Made by a program: the position numbers and the translations under genes. The notes beneath the pieces were generated by a model. That model had not been told where the DNA came from and searched no databases. It was given only the letters and a program-made list of their open reading frames with translations. A stretch of DNA of 64,000 bases from Paenibacillus taichungensis (GTDB taxonomy: Bacteria > Bacillota > Bacilli > Paenibacillales > Paenibacillaceae): NCBI RefSeq assembly GCF_003287275.1, contig NZ_QEVW01000012.1:1-64000 (forward strand). The letters are read 5' to 3'. Below, in pieces: positions 60,345 to 64,000 of the stretch. Position 1 is the stretch's first letter. The number at the start of each line of letters is the position of its first letter.

Positions 60345-61859
60345 ATGGATTCAGCTTTACAAGAAAAAAAACCACCCTATTTAATGATCGCCATTCTTTT
60401 TATCGGCGCATTTGTTTCATTTCTCAATAACTCGCTCTTAAATGTAGCACTGCCATCCATCATGGTGGATTTGGACATTAAAGATTATTCCACGATTCAG
60501 TGGCTTTCTACTGGCTATATGCTGGTCAGTGGTATATTGATTCCGGCGTCAGCATTCTTATTAACACGTTTCTCCAATAGAAGTTTATTTATTACCTCCA
60601 TGGCCATTTTCACTTTAGGTACGGCCATAGCAGCCGTTGCACCAAACTTTGGTTTATTGCTTACAGGAAGAATGGTTCAAGCAGCAGGCTCTTCAGTAAT
60701 GGGACCCCTGTTAATGAATATTATGCTGGTAAGTTTCCCACGTGAAAAACGCGGAACAGCAATGGGTATTTTCGGATTAGTTATGATTACTGCCCCTGCA
60801 ATCGGGCCAACATTATCAGGTTTCATTGTAGAATATTATGACTGGCGTTTACTTTTTGAGATGATTTTACCGTTAGCCGTCATTAGTTTACTGTTAGGAA
60901 TCTGGAAATCCAAAAATATAATGCAGCAAAACAAAAGTGCAACACTGGACTATTTCTCGATCATATTATCTTCCATTGGTTTTGGTGGTTTGTTATATGG
61001 GTTCAGTTCTGCAAGTTCAGATGGCTGGACAGATCAAGTCGTTTTAATCACTTTAATCGTTGGAGCTATTGCCCTGATCGCCTTCGTTGTGCGTCAATTG
61101 AAAATGGATACACCATTATTGGATTTACGTGTTTACAAGTATCCAATGTTTGCCCTTGGCTCTGTTATTGCGATTGTAAACGCAGTGGCAATGTTCTCCG
61201 GAATGATTTTAACACCGGCATACGTACAAAACGTAAGAGGTATTACACCACTTGATTCAGGTTTAATGATGTTGCCTGGTGCAATAATCATGGGGATTAT
61301 GTCACCTATTACGGGTAAACTGTTTGATAAATATGGCCCACGTATTCTCGGCATAATCGGGCTTACAATTACAGCGATCTCAACGTACATGTTGGCAAAC
61401 CTACAAATCGACTCGACTCACACTTATATTATCCTTGTGTATACTCTGCGTATGTTTGGTATGGCAATGGTGATGATGCCTATTATGACAAACGGCCTGA
61501 ATCAATTGCCAACACGCTTAAATCCACATGGTACAGCTGTCAACAATACAGCTCAACAAGTGTCCGGTTCAATTGGTACGGCTATTCTGATTACGATTAT
61601 GAATTCGGTGACAAAAACAAAAGCTGAAGATTTAATGACTGGTGTTGATCCAACAACTTTGACAGCAGCCAATAAAGCTTTATTAACCCAAGAAGCGTTA
61701 TTAGCCGGAATCCAATATTCATTCTATATCGCACTTGGCATTAATATTGTCGCATTAATATTAGTTTTCTTCATTAAACGAGCGGAAGTCAAAGATGAAC
61801 CTGTCGAGGCTTTAAAGAATCAACAGGGTAAAACTAAAACAAAACCCGCAGTAAATTAA
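60345..61859 (+). CDS. DHA2 family multidrug efflux MFS transporter (EmrB/LmrB-like)
   Basis: 504 residues with 14 predicted transmembrane helices. Typical blocks are LLNVALPSIMVDLDIKDYST, GRMVQAAGSSVMGPLLMNIM, PAIGPTLSGFIVEYYDWRLL (motif C-like) and LMMLPGAIIMGIMSPITGKL. It resembles LmrB-type lincomycin/multidrug exporters, but substrates cannot be predicted. GGAGA precedes the ATG. Operon with the TetR gene; a terminator follows. Confidence 0.94.
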   Translation: MDSALQEKKPPYLMIAILFIGAFVSFLNNSLLNVALPSIMVDLDIKDYSTIQWLSTGYMLVSGILIPASAFLLTRFSNRSLFITSMAIFTLGTAIAAVAPNFGLLLTGRMVQAAGSSVMGPLLMNIMLVSFPREKRGTAMGIFGLVMITAPAIGPTLSGFIVEYYDWRLLFEMILPLAVISLLLGIWKSKNIMQQNKSATLDYFSIILSSIGFGGLLYGFSSASSDGWTDQVVLITLIVGAIALIAFVVRQLKMDTPLLDLRVYKYPMFALGSVIAIVNAVAMFSGMILTPAYVQNVRGITPLDSGLMMLPGAIIMGIMSPITGKLFDKYGPRILGIIGLTITAISTYMLANLQIDSTHTYIILVYTLRMFGMAMVMMPIMTNGLNQLPTRLNPHGTAVNNTAQQVSGSIGTAILITIMNSVTKTKAEDLMTGVDPTTLTAANKALLTQEALLAGIQYSFYIALGINIVALILVFFIKRAEVKDEPVEALKNQQGKTKTKPAVN

Positions 61860-61926
61860 TTAAAAGCATTTGACCAAAAACAATACTGACAAAATAAGAG
61901 ACGAAATTAAAGAATATACAATATAA

Positions 61927-61966
61927 ATGGAGCTTACTATCGTTAAGATAGCAGGCTCCATTTTTT
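61927..61966 (+). terminator. Terminator of the efflux operon
   Basis: ATGGAGC and CTATC pair with GATAG and GCTCCAT, then TTTTTT. Confidence 0.9.
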
Positions 61967-61984
61967 CTCTCCTCTAAACGCTTT

Positions 61985-62290
61985 ATGATGATCAGATCAA
62001 CATATCTCAACTTTTATATGTACTGGCAGTCTGAACCACCTTCAGCCCAAGATTTGGGGACTCGAACACATTCCGATAGTTTTCCTATTACAGTGATTGA
62101 TAAAGGTGAAATACTGAAAATGTCGATGAAAGGAGAGGAAATTGATGCGGATAAGGTAAGATTCGAGATGCAAAAACAGGGATATGACCATATTAAGGAT
62201 ATAGCTTATGCGGAATATGGTGAGGATGGAACGCGCTTTATATCATACCGAGAAAGAGAAAGAAAAACCGAACGATCATTAGAAATATGA
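61985..62290 (+). pseudogene. DUF421 (YetF-like) C-terminal fragment
   Basis: An open frame of 101 codons. From PITVIDKGEILKMSMKGEEI onward, including DADKVRFEMQKQGYDHIKDI and DGTRFISYR, it matches the cytoplasmic C-terminal domain of DUF421/YetF membrane proteins. The membrane helices that should precede it are missing and the ATG at 61985 has no ribosome site, so it looks like a truncated remnant. A start at an internal ATG giving only the soluble domain is possible but unsupported. Confidence 0.55.
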
Positions 62291-62293
62291 CAT

Positions 62294-62320
62294 AAAGCCG
62301 GGAAAATACTCCCGGCTTTT
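62294..62320. terminator. Terminator between DUF421 fragment and arsC
   Basis: AAAGCCGGGA pairs with TCCCGGCTTT around AAATAC; T-run on the plus strand and A-run mirrored, so it can serve both directions. Confidence 0.85.
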
Positions 62321-62324
62321 CGTG

Positions 62325-62750
62325 TTACTTTCCAGTTTCAGCGAACGTCTGTATCCGTACCCCAATCTGGTCACGAACCCTTTGGAATACAGCCCATCTC
62401 TCTTCTTCTGTACCTTGCGCTTTCGCGGGATCATCGAATCCCCAGTGTTCTCGCTTCACTTGTGGAGGGGTCATTGGACATTTATCTGCCGCATCCCCGC
62501 ATAATGTGACGACGAAATCTGCACTGTTCATTAGCTCGGAGTCAATGATGTCCGAAGTTTGGCTTGAAATATCGATACCTGCTTCGTTCATCGCTTCAAC
62601 TGCTTTTGGATTCAAACCGTGAGCTTCGATTCCTGCGCTATAGATGTTCCAGTCCTCACTCAGATATTTCTTGGCCCAACCTTCAGCCATTTGGCTCCGA
62701 CACGAGTTGCCTGTGCATAGGAAATAAAGTGTTTTTTTGTTCATGTTCAT
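62325..62750 (-). CDS. arsC: Thioredoxin-coupled arsenate reductase
   Basis: About 141 residues. The P-loop with nucleophile Cys is FLCTGNSCRSQMAEG, and the two resolving Cys are in VTLCGDAADKCPMTPPQ, typical of Staphylococcus pI258-type ArsC that uses thioredoxin. It reduces arsenate to arsenite for export. ATG 62750 has GAGGAG six bases upstream; near ATGs at 62753 and 62744 are alternatives. It follows the arsB gene by 23 bases. Confidence 0.95.
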   Translation of the reverse strand: MNMNKKTLYFLCTGNSCRSQMAEGWAKKYLSEDWNIYSAGIEAHGLNPKAVEAMNEAGIDISSQTSDIIDSELMNSADFVVTLCGDAADKCPMTPPQVKREHWGFDDPAKAQGTEEERWAVFQRVRDQIGVRIQTFAETGK

Positions 62751-62773
62751 CATCTTCTCCTCGTTGTTTGAAT

Positions 62774-64000
62774 TTATAGAATGCTTAACCACAGATATAG
62801 ACCCACTAGCGTAATCAGTAGAGTCGGAACTGTGATAATGATACCTGTCTTAAAGTAGGTGCCCCATGAAATTTTGACACCTTTGGTGCTGAGCACATGA
62901 AGCCAGAGCAGTGTTGCCAGTGAACCAATCGGTGTAATCTTGGGACCTAGATCGGAACCAATAATATTGGCGTAGATCAACGCCTCCCGAACGGTTCCCG
63001 TAGCCGTTGTTGCGTCAATAGCTAGTGCGTCAATCAAAACCGTAGGCATATTGTTCATCAGAGATGAAATGATCGCAGCAATAAAGCCCATACCAATCGT
63101 TGCGACAAACAATCCTTGATCTGCCACGGCCTGGATGGCTACGGCCAGCAGATCCGTCAGACCCACATTACGCAAGCCATAGACCACGACATACATACCG
63201 ATAGAGAAGAATACGATTGCCCAAGGCGCTTCCTTAACGACTACTTTAGTCGGTACAGCAGAGCTTCGAGAAGCCATAATCAGGAAGAATATAGCCACGA
63301 CTCCTGCCACAATAGATACAGGCATACCAACAAATTCACTGCCAAAGTAACCGACGAGCAGGATGCCAAGTACAATCCAAGACAATCTGAACATCTTCAG
63401 ATCTTTGATCGCTGTTACAGGTGCTTTCAGTTCACTGGCATCAAACCGTTTGGGAATGCTTTTCCTGAAAAAGAGATATAACACACCGATACTTGCAGCC
63501 AGTGAAAACAGATTCGGAATAAACATTTTGCCTGCATACTCCATGAAAGTAATACCGAAGAAATCGGCAGATACGATGTTTACCAGGTTACTTACAACCA
63601 GTGGCAATGAAGTTGTATCCGCAATAAATCCGCTGGCAATAATGAAGGGAAATACTTTCTTCTCATCAAAATTCAATGCGCGGACCATAGCCAGAACAAT
63701 TGGGGTCAGAATCAGTGCTCCTCCGTCATTGGCAAAGAAAGCAGAAACTACAGCTCCTAAGATGGAGACGTATACAAACATCCGAACCCCTCTGCCATGA
63801 GCCGCCTTCGCCATATGTAAAGCTGCCCATTCAAAGAAACCGATACGATCCAAAATCAATGAGATGATAATAATGGCCACAAAAGCAAGCGTGGCGTTCC
63901 ATACCATTTGCGTAACATCCCATACGTCCTTGAAATGAACTACGCCTACAAGTAACGCCAGAATTGCTCCGCCGCAAGCAGACCACCCTATGGACAGGTT
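62774..64000 (-). CDS. arsB: ArsB-type arsenite efflux membrane protein (start outside window)
   Basis: 408 residues are visible; the frame is open to the window edge with LSIGWSACGGAILALLVGVV, so the gene starts beyond it (the ATG at 63907 is internal). Family blocks are TLAFVAIIIISLILDRIGFF, ANDGGALILTPIVLAMVRAL and the closing ANIIGSDLGPKITPIGSLAT. ArsB pumps arsenite out, alone or with ArsA. The arsR repressor presumably lies beyond the window. Around 12 membrane helices. Confidence 0.94.
   Translation of the reverse strand, partial: NLSIGWSACGGAILALLVGVVHFKDVWDVTQMVWNATLAFVAIIIISLILDRIGFFEWAALHMAKAAHGRGVRMFVYVSILGAVVSAFFANDGGALILTPIVLAMVRALNFDEKKVFPFIIASGFIADTTSLPLVVSNLVNIVSADFFGITFMEYAGKMFIPNLFSLAASIGVLYLFFRKSIPKRFDASELKAPVTAIKDLKMFRLSWIVLGILLVGYFGSEFVGMPVSIVAGVVAIFFLIMASRSSAVPTKVVVKEAPWAIVFFSIGMYVVVYGLRNVGLTDLLAVAIQAVADQGLFVATIGMGFIAAIISSLMNNMPTVLIDALAIDATTATGTVREALIYANIIGSDLGPKITPIGSLATLLWLHVLSTKGVKISWGTYFKTGIIITVPTLLITLVGLYLWLSIL

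Noticed and set aside
1..64000. CRISPR arrays, tRNA or rRNA genes, insertion sequences, phage genes
   Set aside because: I looked for spaced direct repeats, cloverleaf-like sequence, transposase motifs and terminal inverted repeats and found none that convince.

Overview
The window looks like chromosomal DNA of a Paenibacillus-type Firmicute. The reasons are YesM/YesN-type two-component pairs with AraC output, many family 1 sugar-binding lipoproteins with MalF/MalG-type permeases, GlpP antitermination, strong GGAGG ribosome sites, frequent TTG/GTG starts, cre-like and Fur-box sites, and a GH16 lichenase very close to Paenibacillus enzymes. I saw no rRNA, tRNA, CRISPR array, insertion sequence or phage gene. 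Most genes are on the minus strand up to about 45.6 kb; after that orientation is mixed.

1-5.3 kb: the start of a lipoprotein gene, then a two-component locus in which one histidine kinase lies between two long AraC-type response regulators. 5.3-14 kb: a possible coding remnant, a VOC protein, a small membrane protein, then a sugar locus (cellulase-like protein, giant DUF5107-TPR protein, divergent AraC regulator) and a Bcr/CflA-type efflux pump with a possible leader attenuator. 14.3-22.5 kb: kinase, regulator, binding lipoprotein, two permeases and an FAD-dependent oxidoreductase with a C-terminal carbohydrate-binding-like domain. 22.5-26.1 kb: a Tm-1-like/PEP-hydrolase-like operon headed by a regulator that fuses a copy of the operon's own TIM-barrel enzyme to an AraC domain.

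26.1-27.6 kb: a methionine aminopeptidase and an odd Sm-like/basic/glycine-rich protein. 27.8-35.1 kb: a glycerol-3-phosphate scavenging operon (GlpP, leader terminator, GDPD, HAD phosphatase, metallophosphoesterase, Ugp-type ABC transporter). 35.3-42.6 kb: an adjoining, apparently more GC-rich, tightly overlapped eight-gene operon (small beta-domain protein, PHP phosphoesterase, atypical GDPD, LacI regulator, PotABCD-like transporter) with a LacI-type operator just upstream. Together these two loci form a phosphodiester/phosphoester scavenging island of about 15 kb and are the best candidate here for an undescribed system.

42.8-50.3 kb: a sarcosine/N-methyltryptophan oxidase, a second methionine aminopeptidase with a TetR regulator, GNAT and DinB proteins, an SDR/MerR divergent pair with a textbook 19-bp-spacer promoter, and an alcohol dehydrogenase lacking the structural-zinc lobe. 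50.4-64 kb: AraC regulators (one under a Fur box), a cupin that seems to start at ATC, a TetR/YhgE-type pair, a four-domain sulfane-sulfur protein with its ArsR repressor and a perfect 20-bp operator, lichenase with a cre-like site, a TetR/DHA2 efflux pair with three operators, a DUF421-like fragment, and arsC-arsB running off the end.
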